This document shows positions 1-5,025 of a stretch of DNA of 5,025 nt, one piece after another. Position 1 is the stretch's first letter; each line of letters opens with the position of its first letter. Source of the DNA: JANNHP01 sp031404455 (GTDB taxonomy: Bacteria > Planctomycetota > JAJSAM01 > JAJVHW01). The notes beneath the pieces were generated by a model. That model saw nothing but the letters and a program-made list of their open reading frames with translations, had not been told where the DNA came from and made no database searches. Both the position numbers and the translations under genes were made by a program. Location of the stretch: contig JANNHP010000237.1 in NCBI GenBank assembly GCA_031404455.1, positions 1 to 5,025 on the forward strand, given 5' to 3'.

Positions 1-328
1 TCGCGTCGTTCGCGAGACGGACCTCGCGGCCGAGGCGCGCGCCGAGGTCGCGATCGAGCGGGCGCCCGATGAGGCACGTCGAGTTCGCGTTCTTCATGAA
101 GCCGGTCGCGGGCGAGATGGCACCGGGGACGCCGACGCCGACGGTGCCCGCGAGGCCGGTGGCTTTCTCGGCGTCCTCGACGAGTCCAGCGATCGCCTCG
201 ACCGTGCCCTCGTAGCTCTTGCTCGGCGTCGCGACGCGGCGGCGGAAGAGTTCGCGTCCGTCCGTCGCGAACGCCACGGCTTCGATCTTCGTCCCGCCGA
301 GGTCCACGCCGATGCGCATCGACGTCAT
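1..328 (-). CDS. mak: ROK-family sugar kinase, Mak-like fructokinase (5' part only; cut by left edge)
   Basis: This is the first 109 residues of a cytoplasmic ATP-dependent sugar kinase of the ROK family, whose members are usually about 300 residues. Seen directly: the phosphate-binding motif GVDLGGTK at residues 7-14, the segment GVGVPGAISPATG at about 65-77, the run KNANSTCLIGRPLDRDL at about 79-95, and LANDA at the cut end, where the ROK catalytic Asp lies. From memory, these runs match E. coli Mak (fructokinase/mannokinase) closely, so phosphorylation of fructose or a related hexose is the best guess. The zinc-binding Cys cluster and C-terminal half are outside the window. The start at 328 forms an ATGA overlap with the PPK2 stop, with a GAAGGA site 11 bases upstream. 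A second ATG at 319 gives the commoner family start MRIGVDLGG and cannot be excluded. The family is certain, the exact substrate inferred. Confidence 0.9.
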   Translation of the reverse strand, partial: MTSMRIGVDLGGTKIEAVAFATDGRELFRRRVATPSKSYEGTVEAIAGLVEDAEKATGLAGTVGVGVPGAISPATGFMKNANSTCLIGRPLDRDLGARLGREVRLANDA

Positions 329-1245
329 CCGCGCCGTCGTCCTTCGCGCAGGAGCCGCCGCCGCGCCTCTTCGAGCTCCTTGCGCTTCGCCTTGTCGAAC
401 TCCGGGAAGCGCGGATCGAGCGACTCGATCGCGCGCGTCACCGTCTCCGCGACGACGAGGCGCGTGAACCACTTGTGGTCGGCGGGCACCACGTGCCACG
501 GCGCGTGAGACGTGCTCGTCCTGCGGACCATCCCCTCGAACGCCTGCATGTACTCGTCCCAGTGCTCGCGCTCCTCGACGTCGCCGAGCGCGAATTTCCA
601 GTTCTTCGACGGCTCGTCGATGCGCGCGAGGAACCGCCTGCGCTGCTCCTCCTTCGACACGTGGAGGAGGAACTTCAGAACGAGCACGCCGTTGCGCGCG
701 AGGTGGCGCTCGAACGCGTTGATGTCCTCGTACCGCTCCTCCCACACGTCCTTCGTGACGAGGTGCCGCGGGATCCGCTGATTCGCGAGGATCTCCGCGT
801 GCACGCGCACGATGAGCACCTCCTCGTACCACGAGCGGTTGAAGATCCCGATGCGCCCGCGCTCCGGCAGGCAGCGGAGATGGCGCCAGAGATAGTCGTG
901 GTCGAGTTCCTCGCTCGTAGGCGTCTTGAAACTGAACACCTGGCAGCCCGCGGGGTTGATGCCCGAGAGCATGTGCCGGATGGTCGAGTCCTTGCCGGCT
1001 GCGTCCATCGCCTGGAAGACGACGAGGACCGACCAGCGGTCCTCGGCGTAGAGCTTCGACTGGAGGTCCGAGAGCCGGGCGACGCTCGCGGCGAGGACGT
1101 CGTCGCCGCACTCCTGCTCGCGCAGCCCCGCGGTGTCGGCGGGATCGACGTCGTCCAGGCGAAATCGCTTCGGCCGGTCCACGCGGAAGCGCGCGGGCAG
1201 CCGGACGACGGCCTTCGAGAGTCTCTTGCGTGCAGCGGATCCCAC
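325..1245 (-). CDS. ppk2: Polyphosphate kinase 2, class III-type polyphosphate:nucleotide phosphotransferase
   Basis: PPK2 enzymes transfer phosphate from inorganic polyphosphate to nucleotides in the cytoplasm; class III members act on both AMP and ADP and so can make ATP. The 306-residue protein shows a Walker A loop MDAAGKDST at 80-88 (Lys85), followed by IRHMLSGINPAG, a typical PPK2 run. The Walker B region is IGIFNRSWYEEVLIVRVH at 132-149, and the lid-like basic segment is SKEEQRRRFLARIDEPSKNW at 197-216. The MDAAGKD form of the P-loop is what I associate with class III rather than class I/II, but class was judged from memory. The start is GTG at 1245, chosen because a full AGGAGGT site sits 5 bases upstream and the protein then has a normal N-terminus. 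Residues after about 284 form an Arg/Lys/Glu-rich tail. The gene lies 35 bases after the TOBE gene and overlaps the kinase gene by 4 bases, so the three are probably co-transcribed. Confidence 0.95.
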   Translation of the reverse strand: MGSAARKRLSKAVVRLPARFRVDRPKRFRLDDVDPADTAGLREQECGDDVLAASVARLSDLQSKLYAEDRWSVLVVFQAMDAAGKDSTIRHMLSGINPAGCQVFSFKTPTSEELDHDYLWRHLRCLPERGRIGIFNRSWYEEVLIVRVHAEILANQRIPRHLVTKDVWEERYEDINAFERHLARNGVLVLKFLLHVSKEEQRRRFLARIDEPSKNWKFALGDVEEREHWDEYMQAFEGMVRRTSTSHAPWHVVPADHKWFTRLVVAETVTRAIESLDPRFPEFDKAKRKELEEARRRLLREGRRRG

Positions 1246-1250
1246 GATCG

Positions 1251-1257
1251 ACCTCCT
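1251..1257 (-). promoter_or_regulatory. Ribosome binding site for the PPK2 gene
   Basis: On the minus strand this reads AGGAGGT, a full match to the anti-Shine-Dalgarno sequence, 5 bases before the GTG at 1245. It decides the non-ATG start of the PPK2 gene. It lies in the 35-base gap after the TOBE gene, which shows no terminator-like hairpin, so read-through from the upstream gene is expected. Confidence 0.8.
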
Positions 1258-1280
1258 CTCCTCGCGACCGGGCAGCGCGC

Positions 1281-1490
1281 CTACGGCTTGACCGGCAGCA
1301 CGTGGATCGCCTTCACGACGAGGAGAACCTCGTCGCCCGGCTTCAGCGCAAGCTCCTCGAGCGACTCGGTCGTCAGCACCGACGCCATCGCGGCGGGGCC
1401 CACGACCTTGAACTTCACGAGCGACATCACGTCGCCCTTCTTCACCGACGTCACCTTGCCGCGGATCTGGTTGCGCGCGCCGTACTTCAT
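1281..1490 (-). CDS. Single-TOBE-domain molbindin-like protein (Mop family)
   Basis: This 69-residue protein consists of one TOBE (transport-associated OB-fold) domain. Visible family features are ARNQIRGKVTSVKKGDV at residues 5-21, then the second strand pair MSLVKFKVV, and the closing half with LTTESLEELALKPGDEV at 39-55 and VVKAIHVLPVK at 58-68. Free-standing TOBE proteins (molbindins) assemble into hexamers and bind molybdate or tungstate as a cytoplasmic store; the same domain forms the regulatory tail of ModE and ModC. There is no signal peptide or membrane segment. The ATG at 1490 is chosen because AGGAGG lies 4 bases upstream and the domain begins right there, although the frame stays open much further upstream. 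It is the first gene of the leftward cluster. No molybdate transporter or molybdenum-cofactor gene is visible here, so its ligand and its link to the next genes are unknown. Confidence 0.9.
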   Translation of the reverse strand: MKYGARNQIRGKVTSVKKGDVMSLVKFKVVGPAAMASVLTTESLEELALKPGDEVLLVVKAIHVLPVKP

Positions 1491-1494
1491 GGTG

Positions 1495-1500
1495 CCTCCT
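1495..1500 (-). promoter_or_regulatory. Ribosome binding site for the TOBE gene
   Basis: On the minus strand this is AGGAGG, 4 bases before the ATG at 1490. It fixes the start of the short TOBE protein against an upstream-extended open frame that runs antisense through the binding-protein gene. Confidence 0.75.
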
Positions 1501-1511
1501 CGGTTGCGAGA

Positions 1512-1519
1512 GTTCGAAC
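1512..1519. promoter_or_regulatory. Short palindrome GTTCGAAC, possible operator
   Basis: GTTCGAAC is a perfect 8-base palindrome in the divergent control region, just downstream of the candidate leftward start point. The flanking bases do not extend the symmetry. An operator role is speculative: an 8-base palindrome can occur by chance, and no regulator gene is visible in the window. Confidence 0.15.
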
Positions 1520-1527
1520 CGCGGCGC

Positions 1528-1556
1528 ATGCTACGCCTCGCCCCGCGCGAGCCGAA
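1528..1556 (-). promoter_or_regulatory. Candidate sigma70-type promoter for the TOBE-PPK2-Mak cluster
   Basis: Reading the minus strand, TTCGGC (1556-1551) and TAGCAT (1533-1528) are separated by 17 bases. The -10 hexamer matches TATAAT at four of six positions; the -35 is weak, as is common in GC-rich genomes. Initiation would fall near 1521, giving a leader of about 30 bases with the ribosome site in it. This is a by-eye pattern match only. Confidence 0.3.
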
Positions 1557-1566
1557 AGGAGGGCAC

Positions 1567-1595
1567 TTCGCCGGACCGCCGCCGATGCGTAGTCT
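1567..1595 (+). promoter_or_regulatory. Candidate sigma70-type promoter for the sugar transporter operon
   Basis: TTCGCC (1567-1572) and TAGTCT (1590-1595) are 17 bases apart. The -10 keeps the most conserved T, A and final T. Initiation near 1602 would leave a short leader carrying the AAGGGAGGG ribosome site at 1606-1614. An alternative pair, TTGCGA (1504-1509) and CATGCT (1527-1532), also has 17-base spacing. Neither is strong and both are by-eye calls. Confidence 0.25.
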
Positions 1596-1605
1596 GGCCG
1601 AACCC

Positions 1606-1614
1606 AAGGGAGGG
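1606..1614 (+). promoter_or_regulatory. Ribosome binding site for the binding-protein gene
   Basis: AAGGGAGGG contains GGGAGG ending 9 bases before the ATG at 1623. It supports that start, which is also the one that places a lipoprotein signal at the N-terminus. Confidence 0.7.
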
Positions 1615-1622
1615 TCGGCGAC

Positions 1623-2561
1623 ATGCGACGTCTCGTCTCCATCGTGTTCGCGGTCGGTCTCGCGCTCATCGCTGCGGCCTGCGGCAAGGACGGCGACGCC
1701 GCGAAGCCCGCGCCGGGCGGCGGCGAGAAGGTGGTCGGCGTGGCGCTCCGCACGCGGAGCCACGAGTTCTACAAGGACCTCGAGGCGGGACTCGTCGAGG
1801 CGGCGGCGAAGGCGAACCTGCGGCTGATCGTGCAATCCGCCGACGACGACCTGACCGCGCAGGCGCGGCAACTCGACGACTTCGTCACGCAGAGGGTGGA
1901 CGCGATCGTCGTCATCCCGTGCCAGTCCGACGCGATCGCCGCGAGTCTCCGCGGCGCCGCGGCGGCGAAGATCCCGGTCTTCACCGCGGACATCGCCGCG
2001 AAAGGCGCCGACGTCGTCTCGCACGTCGCCTCCGACAACTTCCAGGGCGGGAGGCTCGCGGGCGAGGCGATGGCGAGGTTCCTCGGCGGCAAGGGCAGGG
2101 TGATCGTCATCGACCAGCCGAGCGTCACGTCGGTGCAGGACCGCGTGCGCGGGTTCGAGGAGGCGCTGAAGGCGCACGCGGGGATCGAGATCGTCGGGAA
2201 GCCGGCGGCCGGCGGCGAGCGCGTGAAGGCGCAGGCGGTGATGGAGGACGCGCTCACGCGCCACGCCGATCTCGCGGGCGTGTTCGGCATCAACGACGAC
2301 TCGGCGCTCGGCGCCCTGCACGCCGCCGAGAAGGCAGGCCGCGGGAATCTCGTGATCATCGGCTACGACGCGACGCCCGAGGCGCAGTCCGCGATCCGCC
2401 GCGGCAGCGCGCTGAAGGCCGACGTCATCCAGTACCCGAAGCTCATCGGCGCGAAGACGATCGACGCGATCGCGCGGCACCTCCGCGGCGAGAAGGTCGA
2501 GAAGCTGACGCCGGTCGAGGTGGGCACGGTCGACGCCGAGAGCCTCGCGAAGGGGAAATGA
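1623..2561 (+). CDS. Sugar ABC transporter substrate-binding lipoprotein, RbsB-like
   Basis: This 312-residue exported protein captures a monosaccharide and delivers it to the permease. The N-terminus has a basic start (MRR), a hydrophobic core (about 4-19) and a lipobox-like AAAC with Cys20, predicting a membrane-anchored lipoprotein; Ala at position -3 is less usual than Leu. A linker rich in Gly, Pro and Ala follows, to about residue 35. The mature part is a two-lobe periplasmic-binding-protein fold of the RbsB/LacI type: VVGVALRTRSHEFY (37-50), RVDAIVVIPC (91-100), VVSHVASDNFQGGRLAG (131-147), VFGINDDSALGALHAAEKAG (220-239), IIGYDATPEA (245-254) and QYPKLIGAK (270-278). By my alignment to E. 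coli RbsB, Asp123, Arg174, Asn224, Asp249 and Gln270 match sugar-contacting residues, while others differ, so ribose cannot be assumed. It is the first gene of the rightward operon and overlaps the ATPase gene by ATGA. Confidence 0.93.
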   Translation: MRRLVSIVFAVGLALIAAACGKDGDAAKPAPGGGEKVVGVALRTRSHEFYKDLEAGLVEAAAKANLRLIVQSADDDLTAQARQLDDFVTQRVDAIVVIPCQSDAIAASLRGAAAAKIPVFTADIAAKGADVVSHVASDNFQGGRLAGEAMARFLGGKGRVIVIDQPSVTSVQDRVRGFEEALKAHAGIEIVGKPAAGGERVKAQAVMEDALTRHADLAGVFGINDDSALGALHAAEKAGRGNLVIIGYDATPEAQSAIRRGSALKADVIQYPKLIGAKTIDAIARHLRGEKVEKLTPVEVGTVDAESLAKGK

Positions 2562-4039
2562 CGCTCCTCGCGCTCTCGAACGTCTCGAAGGCGTTCCCAG
2601 GCGTCCGCGCGCTCGACGGCGTCTCGCTCACGGTGGAAGCCGGCGAGATCCACGCGCTCGTCGGCGAGAACGGCGCGGGGAAGTCGACGCTGATCAAGAT
2701 CCTCGGCGGCGCGTACGTGCCCGACGAGGGCACGGTCCTCCTCGACGGCGAACCGTTGCCGCGCGGCGACCCGCTCGCCGTCGCGCGGCGCGGCGTGCGG
2801 ATCATCTGGCAGGAGTTGGCGCTCGTGCCGGAGTTGACGGTCGCGGCCAACGTCTTCCTCGGGAGAGAGCAAGGCGGTTGGCGTCTCGCGCGGCGGGACA
2901 TGGAGCGCGAGACGCAGCGGGTGCTGGACGAGATCGGCGCGGACGTTCGGGCGACGGGAAAGGTTGCGTCGCTGTCCGTCGCCGAGCGCCAGATGGTGGA
3001 AGTGGCGCGTGCGCTCCACGGCGAAGTCCGCGTTCTCGTGCTCGACGAGCCGACGTCGTCGCTGCCGTCCGCCGACGCCGCGCGCCTCCTCGACATCGTC
3101 CGCGGCCTCGCGAAGCGCGGCATCGGCGTCGTCTACGTCTCGCACCGACTGGAGGAGGTCTTCGCCCTCGCCGACCGCATCACCGTGCTCCGCGACGGAC
3201 GCGTGACCGGCTCGACGCCCGCATCGCAACTCGACCGCGCGGGCCTCATCCGGCTGATGGTCGGCCGCGACCTCGCGGACGAGTTCCCGCGTCGAACGGC
3301 GACGCCGGGCGAGCCCGTGCTCGAGGTGCGCGGTCTCGCGTCGCCGGGACGGATCGCCAACGTCGATCTCACCGTCCGGCGCGGCGAGATCGTCGGCCTC
3401 ACCGGGCTCGTCGGCTCGGGACGGACATCGGTCGGCCTCGCGCTCTACGGCGCGATCCCGTCGCGCGGAACGGTTCGTCTCGACGGGCGCGACGTGCGCA
3501 TCCGTTCGCCGTCGGACGCGCTCGGCGCGGGCGTCGCGTACATCACCGAGGACCGGAAGGCCGCGGGCATCTTCCCGGCGCTCGACGTCGCGACGAACGT
3601 GACGATCGCGACGCTGCCGATGTTCAGCCGTCTGGGCGTCCTCGACCGTGGCCGCGAGCGCGCCGCGGCGACCGAGGCCGCGAGCGACTTCGACGTCCGC
3701 AGCACGGGACTCGGTCAGCGCGCGGGCACGCTCTCGGGTGGCAACCAGCAGAAGCTCCTGCTCGCGCGGTTCCTGCTGGAGGAGCGGAAGCTCCTCATCC
3801 TCGATGAGCCCACGCGCGGCGTGGATGTCGGCGCGAAGTCCGAGATCTACGCGCTCATCGACCGGCTGACGAAGGACGGCCTCGGCATCCTCTTCATCTC
3901 GTCCGAACTGCCGGAACTCCTCGGCATGGCGGACCGGATCGTCGTGATGCGCGACGGGCGGACCGTCGGCGAACTCGCGCGCGGCGAGGCGACCGAGGTA
4001 GGGATCATGGACCTCGCGACGTCGGAGCGCGCGGCGTGA
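2558..4039 (+). CDS. Sugar ABC transporter ATP-binding protein with two ATPase domains (RbsA/MglA family)
   Basis: This 493-residue cytoplasmic ATPase drives import; RbsA of E. coli is about 500 residues. Domain 1 has Walker A GENGAGKST (36-44), Q-loop Gln85 in IIWQE, signature LSVAERQMVEVARAL (139-153), Walker B VLVLDEPTSSL (159-169, Glu164) and switch His196. Domain 2 has a degenerate Walker A, GLVGSGRT (283-290), with Arg replacing the Lys; the ITEDRKAAGIF run (329-339); a canonical signature LSGGNQQK (392-399); Walker B LLILDEPTRGVD (412-423); and Ser449 where the switch His would be. The Arg and Ser changes are usual in this family's second domain, so they are not damage. The ATG at 2558 overlaps the binding-protein stop as ATGA, with AAGGGG just upstream. 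The frame is open far upstream, but that part is an out-of-frame shadow of the binding-protein gene. The gene ends in a GTGA overlap with the permease. Confidence 0.96.
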   Translation: MTLLALSNVSKAFPGVRALDGVSLTVEAGEIHALVGENGAGKSTLIKILGGAYVPDEGTVLLDGEPLPRGDPLAVARRGVRIIWQELALVPELTVAANVFLGREQGGWRLARRDMERETQRVLDEIGADVRATGKVASLSVAERQMVEVARALHGEVRVLVLDEPTSSLPSADAARLLDIVRGLAKRGIGVVYVSHRLEEVFALADRITVLRDGRVTGSTPASQLDRAGLIRLMVGRDLADEFPRRTATPGEPVLEVRGLASPGRIANVDLTVRRGEIVGLTGLVGSGRTSVGLALYGAIPSRGTVRLDGRDVRIRSPSDALGAGVAYITEDRKAAGIFPALDVATNVTIATLPMFSRLGVLDRGRERAAATEAASDFDVRSTGLGQRAGTLSGGNQQKLLLARFLLEERKLLILDEPTRGVDVGAKSEIYALIDRLTKDGLGILFISSELPELLGMADRIVVMRDGRTVGELARGEATEVGIMDLATSERAA

Positions 4040-4971
4040 GGCGGACGATGCGCTTCGTCGCGACGTACGGGATCTTCGTCGCGCTTGCGATGCTCTTCGT
4101 CGTCCTCGCGGCAGCGATGCCGGACACGTTCCTCACGACCGGCAACCTGACGAACGTGCTGCGGCAGAACTCGTTCACGGCGGTGCTCGCGGTCGGCATG
4201 ACGCTGACGATCCTGACGGGCGGGATCGACCTCTCGGTCGGCTCGGTCGTGGCGCTCTCGGGCGTGCTCGCCGCCGAGGTCCTCGCGAAAGGGCACGGCG
4301 TGACGGCGGCGATCGGCGCGGGCGTGGCGACGGGCGCCGCCGTCGGAATCGTCAACGCATTGTTCGTCACGCGCGTCCGCATCCCGCCGTTCCTCGCGAG
4401 CCTCGCGATGATGCTGATCGTGAGGGCGGTCGCGTTCAAGCACACCGGCGGCGAGACCGTGCGTCTCCCCGAGGAGGCGGTCGCCTCGTTCGGCGCGCTG
4501 ATGGACGGCCTCGCCCCGGTCGCGATCATGCTCGCGGTCGTCGGCCTAGGGTGGTTCGTGCTTTCGTGGACACCGTTCGGGCGGCACGTCTACGCAGTGG
4601 GCGGGAACGTGGAGGCCGCGCGCCTCTCGGGCATCCGCGTGCCGCGCGTGCTGACCGGCGTCTACCTGCTCTGCGGCGCGCTCGCCGGACTCGCGGGCGT
4701 GATGGTGGCGTCGCGTCTCGGCGCGGGTGATCCGCGGACCGGCGTCTCGTTCGAACTCGACGCCGTCGCGGCGACCGTCGTCGGCGGCACGAGTCTCTTC
4801 GGCGGCCGCGGCACCGTGTGGGGGACTCTCGCGGGCGTCTTCTTCATCGGGATGCTCGGCAACGGCCTGAACCTGTACGGCGTCGACTCGTACGACCAGC
4901 AGATCGTGAAGGGCGTCGTGCTCCTCGCGGCGACCTCGCTCGATCTGTGGCGCGGGAGGGAGGACCGATGA
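4036..4971 (+). CDS. Sugar ABC transporter permease, RbsC-like
   Basis: This 311-residue inner-membrane protein forms the translocation channel, presumably as a homodimer, since only one permease gene is present. It is almost wholly hydrophobic with about 8-10 likely membrane helices, the first at about 8-28. Family motifs are TGGIDLSVGS (61-70), RIPPFLASLAMM (115-126), GRHVYAVGGNVEAARLSGI (182-200, the cytoplasmic coupling region that meets the ATPase) and VVGGTSLFGGRGTVWGTLAG (248-267). Length is close to E. coli RbsC (about 320). The GTG at 4036 gives a GTGA overlap with the ATPase stop and has GGAG 8 bases upstream. An ATG at 4048, with GAGG 6 bases upstream, would give a protein four residues shorter and is equally plausible. 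The gene ends in an ATGA overlap with a possible further gene. Confidence 0.95.
   Translation: MRRTMRFVATYGIFVALAMLFVVLAAAMPDTFLTTGNLTNVLRQNSFTAVLAVGMTLTILTGGIDLSVGSVVALSGVLAAEVLAKGHGVTAAIGAGVATGAAVGIVNALFVTRVRIPPFLASLAMMLIVRAVAFKHTGGETVRLPEEAVASFGALMDGLAPVAIMLAVVGLGWFVLSWTPFGRHVYAVGGNVEAARLSGIRVPRVLTGVYLLCGALAGLAGVMVASRLGAGDPRTGVSFELDAVAATVVGGTSLFGGRGTVWGTLAGVFFIGMLGNGLNLYGVDSYDQQIVKGVVLLAATSLDLWRGREDR
4954..4964 (+). promoter_or_regulatory. Strong purine-rich ribosome binding site before a possible fourth operon gene
   Basis: GGGAGGGAGGA lies inside the last codons of the permease gene, with GGGAGG ending 8 bases before the ATG at 4968. It has the same form as the site before the binding-protein gene, which supports a translation start at 4968. 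Confidence 0.5.
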
Positions 4972-5025
4972 GGTCAAACGGTGCCTGGCTCAAGTCGTCG
5001 GAGAGTCCGACATCGCGTTGGCGCC
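4968..5025 (+). CDS. Possible start of a fourth operon gene, unrecognised (cut by right edge)
   Basis: The ATG at 4968 overlaps the permease stop as ATGA, repeating the junction style of this operon, and is preceded by a strong ribosome site. The 19 visible codons read MRSNGAWLKSSESPTSRWR and then run off the window. I do not recognise a family and there is no motif. Codon third positions are slightly less GC-rich than in the genes upstream, and two other frames read comparably well over so short a stretch: the plus frame containing GTC at 4973, and a minus-strand frame ending in TGA at 4992-4990. In a sugar operon an isomerase, dehydrogenase, kinase or regulator would be expected, but nothing here shows which. 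Confidence 0.4.
   Translation, partial: MRSNGAWLKSSESPTSRWR

Noticed and set aside
1523..1537. Small inverted repeat GGCG-7-CGCC in the control region
   Set aside because: Four-base GC arms are expected by chance at this composition; there is no U-tract, so it is not a terminator.
1555..1587. AAAGGAGGG followed by an ATG at 1585, as a possible leader peptide
   Set aside because: The site-to-start distance of over 20 bases is too long, and the frame simply runs on out of frame through the binding-protein gene with no short leader stop.
475..1827. Long plus-strand open frame of 450 codons across the PPK2 and TOBE genes
   Set aside because: It is antisense to two clearly recognised proteins; its translation is Arg/Val/Glu-rich low-complexity sequence without any family motif. 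Long antisense frames are expected in very GC-rich DNA because stop codons are rare.
1491..2480. Upstream extension of the TOBE frame antisense through the binding-protein gene
   Set aside because: The translation is low-complexity and Arg/Asp-rich, the TOBE domain starts at residue 1 from 1490, and AGGAGG sits just before that ATG.
1919..2557. Upstream extension of the ATPase open frame inside the binding-protein gene
   Set aside because: It is an Arg/Gly-rich frame shadow. The ABC domain begins exactly at the ATG at 2558, which overlaps the upstream stop.
3404..3430. Loss of the Walker A lysine in the second ATPase domain
   Set aside because: Arg at this position, and a missing switch His later in the domain, are normal in the RbsA/MglA family, where the first domain is the canonical one.
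2363..4443. Several minus-strand open frames opposite the ATPase and permease genes
   Set aside because: All are composition-driven shadows with no recognisable domain and no credible ribosome sites; the plus strand is fully explained by the transporter genes.

Overview
The window comes from a very GC-rich bacterium (roughly 70% G+C by eye, with G or C in almost every third codon position). Clear Shine-Dalgarno sites, GTG as well as ATG starts, and a lipoprotein-type export signal all fit a bacterial chromosome. The phylum cannot be settled from this sequence. No rRNA, tRNA, CRISPR array, insertion sequence or phage gene is visible, and composition looks even across the window apart from the last ~55 bases, which are too short to judge.

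The layout is two divergent gene clusters around a 132-base control region (1491-1622). Leftward, on the minus strand, runs a three-gene cluster: a 69-residue single-TOBE-domain (molbindin-like) protein, a class III-type polyphosphate kinase 2, and a ROK-family sugar kinase very like E. coli Mak (fructokinase), which is cut by the left edge. The PPK2 stop and the kinase start overlap in ATGA. Rightward, on the plus strand, runs a complete sugar ABC importer of the ribose/galactose type (CUT2 family): an exported binding lipoprotein, a double-domain ATPase and a membrane permease, joined by ATGA and GTGA overlaps. A third overlap (ATGA, with a strong ribosome binding site) suggests a fourth gene that is almost entirely beyond the right edge.

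A coherent reading is a carbohydrate-use locus. The importer brings in a free monosaccharide, which the Mak-like kinase phosphorylates with ATP. The coupled PPK2 may supply that ATP from polyphosphate, or may simply be co-transcribed. The sugar is not settled: the binding protein keeps several pocket residues of E. coli RbsB but changes others, and the Mak-like kinase points towards fructose or a related hexose. No regulator gene is visible. These families are all known. What merits a second look is the tight PPK2-sugar kinase coupling and the orphan TOBE protein leading that operon, rather than any clearly new system.
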